Source of the DNA: Platycnemis pennipes
Taxonomy: Eukaryota > Arthropoda > Insecta > Odonata > Platycnemididae
Length of the DNA: 64,000 bases
NCBI GenBank assembly: GCA_933228895.1
Contig: OW121848.1
Span: 84,463,470-84,527,469, forward strand
Direction of reading: 5' to 3'
The translations under genes and the position numbers were made by a program. Every line of letters begins with the position of its first letter. The first letter of the stretch is position 1. The notes beneath the pieces are model-generated. The model had not been told where the DNA came from, made no database searches, and saw only the letters and a list, made by a program, of their open reading frames with translations. Shown piece by piece: positions 1-12,430 of this stretch.

Positions 1-369
1 AGTTCTAAGTGCTGCAATGCCATGATATTTAGCGATAACCTCATCCGAGTATTTGACTGTGATTCAAAGACGGCGAATAACCCTCGGACCCGGCTCTATT
101 TCTCCAACTCAGCGGTCCCAGTCCTGAATTCCACCGGACAAAGGGAACTGCAAAATGCAGGTGTGGACATCAAGGCCATCGGAGACGCGAGCGAGTGTTT
201 GAGGGGACGCCTGCGGCAAACTCGGGAGAAGGCCTGGGGTTCAAAGTGTAGATTCGATTTCTTGGGCCCTTTGTCCCATTTCGCCACATCCCTCTTTAAA
301 TTAAACCCCAGATCCATTGCCGGGTGCGAGGAGAACCTTCGTGAAGGGCCTCTCCCTCCCTGTACATGC
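1..369. other. No gene recognised; mixed-composition sequence
   Basis: Roughly balanced base composition. Open frames on both strands run through it, but they overlap each other and continue into low-complexity CT sequence. None contains a recognisable domain. I see no RNA gene or repeat here. Confidence 0.5.
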
Positions 370-800
370 ACACTCACTCTCCCTCAAAAAATCTCGTCTC
401 ATCTTCTCACCCACTCCATCTCCACCCCCCTCTCTCTCTACGTCTCCCTCCCCCACACTCTCCCTCCATCCTTCTCTCTCTCCCTCCATCCTTTTCTCTC
501 TCTCTCTCTCCCACCGTCCTTATCTCTCCCTCTCTTACACCGAGCTTATGCAAGGAGAGAGAGGGCTTGCTTTCTTAAAAGTATTATCTTCCACTCTCCT
601 TCCACCGGACGCGGGTTCCAGATCCAGAGCGCGGTGCCGCGAAAGCCGCTCCTCCGCACTCGACCCCTACCACCCCTGCCCAATTAACCCACCCAACATC
701 CCTTCCCGAGTTCAGAAACTATCTCGACTGGGAGCTCCTCCGGCATTGCCTCCCCCCCCCCCCCCCTTTGTAATACTCTCCCTTTCATCTCCCCCCTAAT
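370..800 (+). repeat. Pyrimidine-rich low-complexity tract with C15 run
   Basis: The plus strand is almost entirely C and T from about 370 to 540 (CTCTCT and CCCTCCATCC units). It stays CT-biased to 800 and includes 15 consecutive C at 752-766. Overlapping open frames on both strands (for example 22-687 and 317-799) exist because this composition lacks stop codons; their proteins are Ser/Leu/Pro strings. The tract could form triplex or i-motif structures, but that is inference. Confidence 0.8.
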
Positions 801-1919
801 TCTGGTGTGAGTGCTATCACTCCCTCACGCAACGCGCTATGAAGTCTAAGAGTTCTCTTAGTTTTTTTCCAGGAGCACACACTGCCACTCATAAGTGACC
901 CTGATAGTATTGCTCATCACCAGAAATTGTTGATCCGAGGGATCGATGCTGAGATATTGTTACATCTATAATGAATTCTGAATAATGCAGTGTTCCCCCT
1001 GTAATAATTACTTTTTTCCAATAAATATATTCATTCATGCCTGTGTTTAAATTTCAATCTAATCTAAACGAATAAAAAACACCTTTTTCATTTGCAGTAC
1101 TCAAATTTAGGCTAAGGACACTTATCGAGATTCCCTTACTCCAGCAAGCGGCAAGATGATCATTATGCTATCCATGATTTCAGATAATCACAGTCGTCAA
1201 TTTTCTATTGGAAAAATATAACAGCAATAATAATAACATTCCAAACAGTTATATCTATATGGAGGGGGATACATGATAGGCAATAGTAATAGGAGATTTT
1301 CGATTTCGATAGAAACTAATTTTCAAAGAAGCTCAAGACGCATTATCCAATGGTTTATATATAAGAATCAATAGTTATATGAAGAGTAATACCTATGCAT
1401 GTCTCTATGATGTAAAATCTTATACATTTCTGAAAATTTGAAAATAAATATACATCAGAAGTGCTCCACGGTAAAGCAGCACTTTAATGTTTTATCTAAA
1501 ATATAAAATATGAAAGATGAGTCGAAAAACATCAAAAAGCCACCAGTACCTTAGGTTTCATGTTACCATTATTTAGGTGACGCGTCGATTGAAATGTATT
1601 TACAGTGCATAATACAGCATATAAATTATACCTCCGACCTCATTAAATTCAGCACAGGTTAAACGTTGCTGCACAGCTGAAATGTATGCAATATTCAATC
1701 TTTGAGCTACACTGTTCACAACAAACGCAGATTTATTTTACAACACGCTGCACGAGAACGAATGAACGTATTTTAAAATACTTAGACTTTTTCCGGGTAG
1801 TTCAAGAGAGAGAGAAAATCCATAGGATTCGCAAACGATAGAGAAATACAATTAAGTAATCTCCGGAGAATCGTCATCACAAAAAAACAAATCTCGAGAG
1901 CCGGGTAATAAATAAATGA
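801..1919. other. AT-rich spacer, nothing recognised
   Basis: AT-rich unique-looking sequence with no open frame over 60 codons, no clear repeat and no RNA gene. The stretch 1,800-1,920 has short GAGAGA motifs of the kind bound by GAGA factor, but these are too common to call. Confidence 0.6.
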
Positions 1920-2090
1920 ATGCGTGATGTCCTCACGCGGTGTCACGAATTTGCATCTAATTACGTCACTGGAGACGAGCGGGAAGTCGTGAGTCGTTCG
2001 CCGCCGTAATTGGAGACTCCGTCAGTGTAATTAATTTCCCCCGGCGTTCCCTGCCAGCCCACATCTAATTAACGACGGTTTATAGACATT
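1920..2090. promoter_or_regulatory. Candidate enhancer-like block with homeodomain and octamer motifs
   Basis: In AT-rich surroundings this 170-bp block packs several motifs: a 6-bp stem hairpin (GCGTGA/TCACGC, 1922-1938), an octamer-type ATTTGCAT (1949-1956), TAATTA homeodomain cores at 1958-1963, 2028-2033 and 2066-2071, and an ACGTCA half CRE at 1963-1968. The phrase CATCTAATTA occurs twice (1954-1963 and 2062-2071). Short motifs of this kind occur by chance, so the call rests on their density and the local drop in AT content. No coding potential is seen. Confidence 0.3.
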
Positions 2091-2560
2091 ACGCAAAAGG
2101 AAAAGAGACACCGAATAGCGGGTGTGGGGGGGAAAGACTGCGAACGAGCCGAAGAACAGAGGGGAGAAGAGTGAAAGATGACGATGGGAAAGGAATCGGT
2201 GACACGGCAAAGCTCGACGTCTTACTCCTAATAGTCAAGGGGGCGTTTTTCGGGTAGATCCCTTCGCGGCCTGCCCTCGGGAATTGAATATGCGGATAAA
2301 AAAAAGAAGGCCCCCTCGTTAATGTTTCTACCCTCCTCAGACTCCGTCTGATGTGATGGTTTATTCCACCAAAAAGTCTGGTCGAGGTGTATGTCATCCT
2401 CGAGAATGCGGGGAAATGAAGGAGAGGCAGGGGGAGGGAAGGTGAGGCTATTTTTCCGAGCTCGTCGTTAGTTCTGTCGAGGTGAAAGAGAGCGAGATCT
2501 GTTGAGGCCGATATGGATCTTTTTGCCTCTCTCGCACGAAAAATTTTAAAGACGTCGAAA
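2091..2560. repeat. Purine-rich low-complexity tract
   Basis: The plus strand is GA-biased (GGGGAGAAGAG, GGGAGGGAAGG type units). Minus-strand open frames here are Ser/Leu/Pro/Phe-rich composition artefacts. No gene is recognised. Confidence 0.65.
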
Positions 2561-2984
2561 AGAGAACTCGTCCGTGCACACGGGTGCGGCATTTCTTTCT
2601 CGTTCGTTATTTATTTGACTGTGTAGGCGCCTTGACTCAGATAATTTTTTTATGCATACAACGGATGAGTACGTATACGCTAAAGAGAGCAAATAAGGCC
2701 ATAAAAGCAACGCGATGTATACGAGATCATTTGACGGAGAAATACTCCTGGACCGTGAAAAGCTCGTTTGGTAACTGATACCGGGGTCGTTTGCCTCGAT
2801 AGCGATTTTATTGAAATATATGACTTTCCTTGTATTTTCGTAGTGAAAGAAAGGCTCTAGGATAAGCAGAAAAATAAATTCCATAGTTGCTTAGAAAGGA
2901 AGTCATATTAATTAAAAATCAAAATTTTTATAAAGGTAGGTATATCAATTTCATTTTTATTCAACACAATGAATTCGAAAATCG
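2561..2984. other. AT-rich spacer
   Basis: Nothing recognisable. Small open frames on both strands overlap and lack domain signatures. Confidence 0.5.
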
Positions 2985-3096
2985 GAAATGAAACGTCACG
3001 TTGTATATTCCACCCAAACACTTTATTAATCAACCATGGCCGATACTAATAAATAAAGTGTGTGTGTGTGGAATGTGCAACGAGACATTTCATTTC
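2985..3096. mobile_element. Inverted-repeat element A (MITE- or Penelope-end-like)
   Basis: Two imperfect inverted arms, 2985-3029 and 3048-3096, flank a spacer of about 18 bp. The left arm begins GAAATGAAACGTCACGTTG; the reverse complement of the right arm begins GAAATGAAATGTCTCGTTG. Both arms then carry the ATTCCAC...ACACTTTATT phrase. The right arm contains a (GT)6 run at 3058-3070. The arm-end phrase (GTGGAATATACAACGTG) resembles the ends of the elements at 28730-28928 and 46458-46570. No coding sequence is present. A non-autonomous transposon or a twin-primed retroelement end are both possible. Confidence 0.6.
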
Positions 3097-3629
3097 TAAT
3101 CTCGTGGTTCAACAAAGTTAAGCCTCAAACAACAAACAGTGAAGTAATTTTGTATGAAAGGGAAATTCAAATACTAATTAAGGAAAGTCAAACACGACAA
3201 TGTTTTAATACCTATTAATGAAGGAAGTATCGTAAAAAGTGGAATACTTATTACTATAATAGCAATTGAAATTTCTCTCTCGCCTATTCAAATTCCTTTT
3301 CATTCTCTAAACAAAAAAACAAACATTTATCACTTATGTATAAAACTAGCATTTTAAGTCCTCTAGTTTTCCAACCGATCATATATCATAATGATCCCGA
3401 CCTGACTGTAGTGTAAATACCTAGATACGGAAACATCATTTTTAAAGTTTATCATGTTAAGCACTTTTTTAAATGACACTTTATTGTCTCTCCATCTCAG
3501 CAACAAATACTGCATCTACGATTCCGATTAAACAAAAACGTTCCTCGAATGTGGAAATAAAATCACGGGAACGATTTGAAACGTCAGAGCGATTTACAAT
3601 CACCCTCTTTCCCGTAACTAACCAATGTT
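3097..3629. other. AT-rich spacer
   Basis: No gene, RNA or obvious repeat beyond the neighbouring inverted-repeat element. Confidence 0.5.
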
Positions 3630-4260
3630 AGTCTCGCGATGAGCCAGTACTCACAGAGGTATGGATCGGAGACATGCGGAAGACAGCCCTATTTGCATGA
3701 ACCACTAGGTCGTGCGAGTGTACGTGACGAGAGACGCGAAGTCGCCAATGTGTAATAAGTAAATGTGCGAGGGACAGAGGACAGAGAGAGAGCGTCGTAG
3801 AAATGGCGCTCACTCCACGTTAAGTGCCCAGCCAGCACACACAAACAGCAGGAGCAGCAGTCAATCGCGGCAACAAATCACGAATTCAGGTCCCTGCTGC
3901 TATTCGGGTGTTGTCTTTCAGTCCTTCGCGCCGTATTTCCCGCGCCTATTTTTCTCTTCTCCCGCCCTCCCACAAACTCTTTCCACGCCCTAAAGTTCGC
4001 CCGTTTTCCTGTCCGAATGCTCTCGAGCGAGGAAGGCCTGGGATACATTTTCCCGTGACGTCCCCTGTACGCGAGCATCAGTCTCGGCGATAGACAAATA
4101 CCACGCGCGGGAAACGTAGGCGCGACAGAATGGCCGTTGATTTGCAGCGCGCTGCCGGCTAGTTCGCGCACAAACGCACACAACACGAGGCCTTGAAATA
4201 CCTCCTCCCCCTTGCCCCACTCCATTTCACTTCCCCACACGATCATCATTCTTGCCGACT
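3630..4260. other. Moderately CpG-bearing, GC-raised stretch
   Basis: GC content and CpG frequency rise relative to the flanks (runs such as CGCGCGGGAAACG near 4105). Overlapping short frames occur on both strands, with no recognisable protein. A splice-donor-like GTGAGTAC occurs on the minus strand at 3646-3653. It could be a promoter-proximal region, but no TATA box and initiator pair was found. Confidence 0.3.
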
Positions 4261-4676
4261 TTTTCCACGCTTTTCATTTGATAGCCCCTTTCTTCCTGTC
4301 CATCTCTCTCCTGCCAACCATTTTGCTTAATCGTTCCCGCAGGCAAATTGTGACGGCAGCTCTCGCACACGAGAGAAAAGGAGCCTTTCCATGGTAGAGA
4401 TGAGGAGGAAGGGTGATAATTGAGCACGGGAATGTCATAAGCGGAATCAGTAATGTGGGGCTCGAGTGAGCACTGAGCATGGCAAGGAGGACCATAAGAG
4501 ATTCAAGCGAAGTGAAGTGAATCGTACGGCTATGGATGAATTTCAAGATACTACTGACCGTAAGTGATAAGTTATTTCACAACTACTCCTATTATGTATG
4601 AGATTAGAGAACGTACACAAAACATACATTAGTAATTTAGTAACCCAAGAAAAGAAAAAAAAGACCATCGTGTCGA
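4261..4676. other. Spacer with one splice-donor-like site
   Basis: A short frame opening ATGGATGAATTTCAAGATAC at 4532 runs into GTAAGT at 4560-4565. It is only nine codons from the ATG, so it cannot be told from chance. Otherwise unremarkable. Confidence 0.3.
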
Positions 4677-4790
4677 TGAAGTGGCCAGAATACTACCCTC
4701 TCATTCACAGAGTCCATGTTTGAATCCCAAGCGAGATATCCCTTAATGAGTGCTGCACGGAAATCACTTCGAGTTCAGTTCATCAACCGT
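4677..4790 (+). mobile_element. tRNA-headed SINE remnant
   Basis: A box-A-like segment (AGTGGCCAGAATAC, from about 4680) and a box-B-like segment (TGTTTGAATCCC, near 4718-4729) have the spacing of a tRNA-derived pol III promoter. The tRNA cloverleaf is eroded and the 3' boundary is unclear. Related heads lie at 9583, 48865, 57568, 62282 and 63265. Confidence 0.45.
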
Positions 4791-7200
4791 CAGGTGGGAT
4801 GTAAATAAGTAGACCCCATTGCGAGCAGGCTGATATCTACGCAGATTTTCATTCCATATTTCCTTCACTCCCCGAATTTCTACCTCTTTCAAAGGACCTA
4901 CCAATCCCCAATTATGATATAGTTCATATTAATTAAGCTATTAATAGTAATAAAATATTTCAACGGCACGAAAAATTTGAAATTAGTGTATCCACTTTGC
5001 TTGAGTGTTACACGTTTTCGTGACTTTTCGCGCCGTGCCAAAGAAATTTTTTCTCATGAATCGCGGGTAGGTAACAAGAAAAAGTTGAAAGAAAACAATT
5101 TATAATGATGAAAAAACTTAATTCTTAGATTTGGATCAATAGAGTGAAGGAATTAAAAAAAACGGATAAGGGGTAATTTGTACTAGTTTTGTTGCTTTGG
5201 CTTTGGTCCATTTCTTTTGGCTATGACCTTTAATCCGAGAGTGGATCAATCGCGGATTGATGTTTTACTCTCCACGATTTCTTCAGAAAGAAGTTATCAC
5301 TTTCCTTTCGGCAGAAGGCGGAGAAATCGCAGTTCGAAAGAGGATTTTACCTGACGGGCGACAAGAAGAAAGGAAGATTTCAAGCACCAAAGGCGGAATA
5401 GGACGACATGGAGTGAAAGGATAGATGAATGGCTGTAAGGAGTCAGAGGCAAAACACTAAAGTAATAGGGGCGCGGCGATAGATCGATTGTTTCCACATC
5501 TCCAACCTCCATCCACTGTGTGGGATGTCTCCAACCCACCTTTCGCATACATGTCGGAACAGGTTGGATTGAATATCTTATTGGAAGTACCAAGACACCG
5601 TTCTCTCCTCTTCTTTGCATCCCTCGATATATTTCCCGACCTCAAGTCAAACTCATTTCTCTACCTGTGACAGAGATGTTGGTGAGTTATTTGGGATGTA
5701 GAAAGAACGTGAATCCGATTGTTGTTGACATGATGGTACCATATGTATAGGTAGTATACCCTGAAGCAATATTTATGACTATAATTCTTTTTACATATAT
5801 AAAATAATTAAGTCGGCAGCCAGAAATTATAATCCTGAGCACATGGACCTATAATTAAATTTGAGTACGGAATTTTTTATACAGTGCATGATTTCCATTA
5901 ATTTAATTTTGACAGTTTAGGCGACAATCCCATGAGAGAACTTTTAGGAAGAATAGAACTGGAACCTTGATTCTTGCCCTTTCGTTTTGTCAGAAAACAT
6001 GGGACAAATATAACATCAACTGCGGAGAGTGATGACCATTGAAAATTAATAGGATGGAAATATCCCACTATTAATTCTTGGTAATATCAGCGTAACTTAC
6101 ACCATAATATTTAATTACTTGTATCCGTTTCGTGAAACGAGGATTAAACAATTAAGTAATACAATGTTAAAAAAAACACCATACACGTTGTCGCTTCCAC
6201 TTCCAATGTCCATGCATAGAAGGATATTTGTTTTGGCATAAAATAGCTTTGTAATTACTGATGCACCGCAGTAATGTAACTTGGGCTGTACTCAGTCATG
6301 CCAATAACTCATTATAGGTAATTATTGTAAGAAACCCATTATTTGTTAGGAAATTGAAGAATTTGAATAATGACCTCATTTAAACATACAATATTGCCAT
6401 GTTCATGTTCTGGTCTGATTGTAGGTAGTCCAAAGCAGTTGTGGCTATGGCTATGTAAAAACCTTCCCATAGTATGGTCCCATTTTGGGTTACATTCGCC
6501 TCAAAATGATATATGTAGACAACCGAATGCCGAAATACGACTATAATGGCCAGAATAGATGTTAAGTCCTCATAAACTTTTATTTATTTACGTTAAGTGC
6601 ATTCTTCTTTGCTGACAGAACTTGTTGCGACAGAGTGAATCTCCTCACCAGTGGTCCAATAAACGTAGAAGAGTTATATAAAATATCGTCAAAGAAAAAT
6701 GCGATCGCTGGTAATGCACGTACATACGTAATCCTAAGTATTATACGTCTTGATTTATGTATTACTAGTTCCTGATAATACTTAACTCTATCGACATTAT
6801 ACTCACCAGTTTAGTGATCAGTAGCTTTCCTTATTTCCAAGGTTGAAGAATAATTAACTGGTAACATCTGCTTCTACAGTACAGTAATCGGGTATTTTTC
6901 CAATTTTACAGCTTCTTTTAAGAGTTACAGATGGGAAAGTTGGTCTTCAAAGTCATCGTAGCAGACAATCATATAAATTACGGTTATGGCATGCCAAATT
7001 ACGGCTGCTTCAAAACGAAATTATCTAAAATGCAATGAGTATCAACTGAAAATGTGCGAATGTATTTGGCTATTTGCTTTTTTATATTAGTTTCAATGGC
7101 AAATGAAATACTAATATTGATCGCATTGAAAATGCTCAATTTATTTCGCTATCGGTATATCCCTTTTGAGTATTTACATGACTAGGTGATTCTTCCATAA
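4791..7200. other. AT-rich gene desert
   Basis: About 2.4 kb with no recognisable gene, RNA or repeat. Overlapping frames near 5297-5750 exist on both strands in three frames. They show no domain or codon pattern that would favour one of them. Confidence 0.55.
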
Positions 7201-7210
7201 TTAAAACAAT

Positions 7211-7236
7211 TGTATGTATATGTGTATGTATGTATA
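7211..7236 (+). repeat. TGTA/TATG microsatellite
   Basis: Imperfect repetition of TGTATGTA units over about 26 bp. Confidence 0.75.
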
Positions 7237-7239
7237 ACA

Positions 7240-8195
7240 TGGAGTTTAGATTGTACTGGAGGAGGCAATGACATGCTTGGGATGGAATAAACCCCCACCT
7301 ACTCCGGACAAACTTTTTATTTAACGAATTTACAAATTCACTTCATTATGCTGCTCAATGTTCTAAATTTTACCGATTGCAATGACAGATTCATCCACAC
7401 AAGTATCGCCAATAGTAAGCCCGTAATGACAGTAAACTAACAAGATGACCGTTGGCTTCTCAAATCAGCTGCGATGTCTCCATCAATACATTCTAACCTC
7501 CTTGTTGCATACACACTCATGGAAAAACACACTTCGCAACCAATACCACAAGCATAGGATTTGGCTTGGTTAGCGTGCGTCGCAGCATTGTGGCTACACA
7601 GAGTACAGCGGCCATATTCCATTCAGGGACATTGAAGCCATGTTGAGTTTGACAAAAATGAGCCATAATATCTGTATTGACTGGGAGACTAGTACCATTA
7701 CCATGAGTAAATGGGATAGACAATAAGGGGTTTAGGAAGCGCATCGACAATACGTTACTTTAAGTGAGTACTAATGTAGATAGCGCGTATCTAGGACCTC
7801 GAGTTCAATTAAGCATATAGTATAAAGATCCTGACAAGTAAATTTTGGGTTAGTCGCCTGCTGCTAGTCAAATCAGCTGACTCGTTTTCATCGTCCTTGG
7901 GAAATCATTGGAGCTTCCTGCTGGTGAAGTCTTCACCAGCATTATTCGTCGGGAAATCACGAGATCATTCATTAGAAGTTTCTATTACGAGGACTAGGTC
8001 AATCAAATACAAGTGCTCGCTCAAAGGAAAAGAGAGGCAATGCCCTCAAACCCCCAATGACATTCAATTTTTCAATACCACTGTTGAATCATCTATCCCT
8101 CTAGGATCGATGTTACCCCTGTAACGATCTCAGAGAGACCTCAGTCGGAGCCCTCCGATTCCGGTACCGCTAAGAAGAATGTTAATCGAGGTATT
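7240..8195. other. Spacer, nothing recognised
   Basis: Short open frames on both strands around 7437-7750 and 7897-8124 have no recognisable protein signature. No RNA gene or transposon end is seen. Confidence 0.5.
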
Positions 8196-8460
8196 TTGCT
8201 ATACCCTATTATGCTCCCTCACCGTTCTCTCCGGCAACCATTTCTCTCATACTTCTTTTACTCGAGAAATCCCTTCAATTCCTCTCTCTTAACACTCTTC
8301 CTCTCCGTCACAAAATCTACCCTCGCCCACCCTTTCTCTTTTCCTTTCCTCCTATCTCTACATCTTCCAAACTCTCCCCATCCCCCGAGTGTGTCCTTTT
8401 CATTCTACTCGCGCCAGTCTGAACTCAAGTCCCTTCATTATCCTTACAACATTTGACCTC
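8196..8460 (+). repeat. Pyrimidine-rich low-complexity tract
   Basis: CT-rich plus strand (CTCTCT, CCTTTCTC units). An 86-codon frame spans it, but its Ser/Leu/Pro/Phe content is what this composition produces in any frame. Confidence 0.7.
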
Positions 8461-9582
8461 TCTCGGGTATTCTCAAGCATATTGAGCTCTGCAGCACAGT
8501 ACAGCTTGTTTTAAATAGCAACTTGCTAACTATGATAAGGAAATGTTTATTGAAATTGTAATTCATTCTTGAGTCATTATCATAAGCTACTTTACAATAT
8601 TATTCTCTCTTTTCAGCTTTAAATTGTAAAATTTTGGCTTATGGTATAGAGCTGATTTAAGGAAATTGCTGCAATAACATTTCATATGCAAATTTTCTCC
8701 TTTAAGTACATTTATTTTTAGTATGGTATATTTAAAAGGAGAAAAATTATATACACAATGTATACTATGTGTATACATACATATAAATACACACACATAC
8801 TTTTTGCAACAAGATTTATGCAATACGAAGTGAAAAAATACCAAATTATAATGTGCTTAAACACATTTACATTATTTTCAACGATTTTGGCTAGATAGTC
8901 ATAGTTAACGAATGGAATTGAGAAAAAAAAATATCTCTTAACCTAAACATCCGTTTTCTAAGGGGCTTATTTCTCAGCATGGAAATGGCCTTTCGTGAAA
9001 AAACAAGTTTTCTTAAATTACAGTTTATAGGATAATATGCTAAATGTAGCGAGATTTTGTAATTAGAAATATCACGAAAAACGATTATACAAAACATTGT
9101 TACAACAAAAGATAATGCATGACATAAAATAATTTAAGGCCAACAAAAGGAGGACTCGAACGACACATACATGGAGCAAGTACAGGAAATAGAGATCAAG
9201 GACAGACAGTGCATTAATAAGAAGGGATAAGCCTATAGAGAAATCTAGCGGAGCTTCAAATCAATCGAAGGATGGCAATAGCCATAACAATTACATTGTT
9301 TTCTTAGCCAAGGCCCAATAACTAATTTTCCAACGCCAATACTCTACACGTTAATAAGGTTCTAATTAACATAAGCGTAGTGCAAGAATGAAGTTGATAA
9401 TTTATGCATTGGAAGGTGCCTCACCTATCCTCCATTAAATTCTGTCATTGATCCCTTCTTCAGATATAATCACTGGTTCACCCTCCCACGGTGCAGCAAT
9501 TTGAATTTTATCTGAAACAGTGACCGAGTAGTTCTACATGAAGGTATGACGAAATTTCAACAAAAACTTCCTCGGGGAAAGA
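8461..9582. other. AT-rich spacer
   Basis: No gene recognised. A short TATAC/CACACA simple-sequence patch lies at 8755-8800. Confidence 0.5.
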
Positions 9583-9770
9583 GGACGTCTTGGTAGCTTA
9601 AATGGTTAAAGTAGCTGGCCGGAAATCAGGGATCCGGGTTTGAGTCCCGGTCAAGGCGAAAGATTTTCTTCTCAGTGTAATGTATGGTATTGTATGACAA
9701 ATGTCTATTGCATAAGTTGCTAGGGCGTGTATATCATCCATCAAAAGTAGTTTAGCTGCGGGTATAACGA
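9583..9770 (+). mobile_element. tRNA-headed SINE
   Basis: A well-kept tRNA-like head has box A TGGTAGCTTAAATGG (from 9591) and box B GGTTTGAGTCCC (9637-9648), followed by a tRNA-unrelated body starting near 9660. Box A, box B and their spacing indicate an internal pol III promoter. The body and the absence of a clean acceptor stem argue against a functional tRNA gene. The 3' boundary is estimated; no target-site duplication was identified. Confidence 0.65.
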
Positions 9771-11750
9771 TTGCCGTGCACTTACATGTTTGATCTTGGA
9801 ATGATTGCATAAAAAGGGTTATCATAAAATCCTTTACATATCATGAAAAGAATATGGAGAAAAGATTATCAATATGCCATCAACTCATCATTTATATCGG
9901 AATATATCAGAACTATGATATTTAACTCAAAAAGCCGTAGTCCTATTCAAAGTGTGTGCTTGGTCCCCAACCAATAAAAAGATTCAGTGAAAGTAAAATC
10001 GTGCCATAAATAATAAAATATTTGTGGAACTTTGTGAAGATTCAAATATCGTCTCTCAAAAACACATTAAAATTAAAACTAAAAAACTGCATTTCCATCA
10101 CAGCATCATCAGCAACCCAGGTTTGAAAACTATTATTCAAATTTTGTAGGAAATATAAGGTTTCCCTGAAAACTTACGCCATTTTATGATATATTTTATA
10201 ATTTTAAGCTCAATTTAATATTCTCAATGCTCAATTTCTCGGATTTTCAAGGCACTTCACAAATAGTTTAGAAATAATGTGGGTTACAAACGCATCACGC
10301 ACATTCAAAGTTCTTTTCAGGGCTTTAAATCGCTATTTTGTACATGAAAAACGATAAAGTACCATTGCTTTAATTTCCGTATCCTGCCTTCATTAAAGTG
10401 AGAGTACCACATAAGGACAGTAAGCTAAATGCCATGTTTTATAGATACGACGGATGATATCTTGAAAGTATACATTTATCAAATGCAGTAACCTAAAATT
10501 ACTTTATCGTGAGTCACTGCTATTGATAATATCCAAAGTAAAAATATTAATTTTGCAGTCCTGCAAAGTAAAATAAGATAAGTATAAGCCAAAATGTCGT
10601 ATACGCGTTGCAGTAGTAGTGTTCTATTATCCGAATCAGTGTAAATAGCAACGTCTCAATTTTCTATCTTTATCTAAGTCTCATATACGTTTTAATTGTG
10701 TATATCTAAGGAAGGTTGCAGCCAGAATAAATTTATATAGAAAAACTTAAGTAAATAATTTAAATAACCAACTCTTGCAATGCACCAACACCTATGGTTT
10801 AACAAATGTTCTATATTATCATTTATAGCTTCAACCGATCAGTTAGCGATAATTTACTGACCATGACATAGCATTTGCATCGCATGATGAAATTCGTAGA
10901 GCTCATCAAGTAAAAAGCCGGTGGTTTTGTTAAATTTCTACGCCATAATATTGGTTTTCATACCGCCAAAATATTCCGTAAGTATCAATAATATCTGTCA
11001 GGATCACATTCTCCACCCATAAATGTCATGCGCGATACCCCAAATTCTTTCTTAGTGCCTGACCTCAGGATCCTAGCGTTCAACCTCGTGGTATCCAAAT
11101 TTACCGATTCTGTATATATTCTTCTTATTTTACATTGAAACTGAAACACAAACAATTCTTATTATAAATATAAATGGAAGCTAAAATGTATAACCACCAC
11201 AGTTCCAACGATATACTCTTTTCTAATACTCTAAACCTTTTTTCACAGAATATACAAATGCAAGAGTACCCAAAAATATTCAATAATGGCGATTGTTTAA
11301 TCTTTGGAATTATTAATTTGGAATTTAGATTCATCGTTAATTTCTATGAAATGATTAAATTGACATTTCGGCAATTTTTTTAGCTACTTGAAATATAGGA
11401 GGGACAATTATTCTCCTGAGACCTATATAGGCGATCAAAATAGAGCGCCTCCCTTTTTCATTTTTAATAAAGAAATAAAAAATGACTACAATTTATAATA
11501 AAAGGAAATGGGTCATTAAAACCCCTCAGGAAATTCTCTTACATTCAGAAACACCCACGTATGGTAAAAAAAAACCCTCTCTAGCTGCGGAAGACAGAAG
11601 AATTAACGATATCAATTTTGTGAAAAATTTCAATCTACCGAATTCCGGATAAAAAACGATCTCGCTTCCAACGATTGAATTAGTATCAGTTTCGATTCGA
11701 GTGAGAGAGGGAGGAAAAAACAAATGTGACAACCAACAGAAGCGATATTA
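9771..11750. other. AT-rich gene desert
   Basis: About 2 kb of AT-rich sequence with no gene. Overlapping 69-codon frames on both strands at 11125-11383 are mutual shadows with no recognisable product. Confidence 0.55.
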
Positions 11751-12430
11751 TTTCACCCGGGAGTGATTCTCGCGCGAATGCGAGGATCAATTATTGCCCT
11801 ACCTTCACCGTCTCCTGAAACCATTCAATTTCTCGCTTCCATAAATAGAGCAGCATTTATCTCTCCCTCCGACCCCCACTCCCCACAACCATCCCTTTCC
11901 CTCAAAAGCCTATACTTCCGCGCTTCTCGTAATCCCTCCCTCCGCTCGCACCCCCAAAACTCAACCACCGACACCAACCAGAGAGCCCGTTCGCCAAACC
12001 CTCTCTGATACGAATCAGCCTTCAGAACGTTCACACTGTCTCTCTCCCTCCTCCGACCCCTATATAGTTCGTCTCCTTTGGTCCCGCTCAAAATCTACCA
12101 TCTCCCCTCACCGTCCCACTCGATTTCCCGGCACCTGAACCCCTTAAACGGGAAAACCAAAAACCCCCCCACCAGGCTACTCACACACCAACAACACGAG
12201 ACCTTGGGAAACTCCCACTTTACCCACCCACCCACACCCTACGATCCCCCAACCAAACCGAACCCCTCCTATCGCTTCAGACCGTCGAAAAACGAACGGC
12301 ACCCTCCTTCCCCCCCCCCCCCCCTCTTCTATCCCCAGCATTCGTACTCCCCCTCTCCTCTACCGCTGCTTCCCCCCCTTTTCATCCCCTCTCTCTCCAC
12401 GCCCAACTCCGACCGGCTCATTTGGTTATA
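11750..12430 (+). repeat. Pyrimidine/C-rich tract with C15 run
   Basis: CT- and C-rich on the plus strand, including 15 C at 12310-12324. Open frames on both strands are composition artefacts (Pro/Ser/Leu-rich forward, Arg/Glu/Gly-rich reverse). Confidence 0.75.

Noticed and set aside
22..799. 221- and 160-codon overlapping frames
   Set aside because: Both run through the pyrimidine tract at 370-800 and consist of Ser/Leu/Pro repeats there. No start or domain signal.
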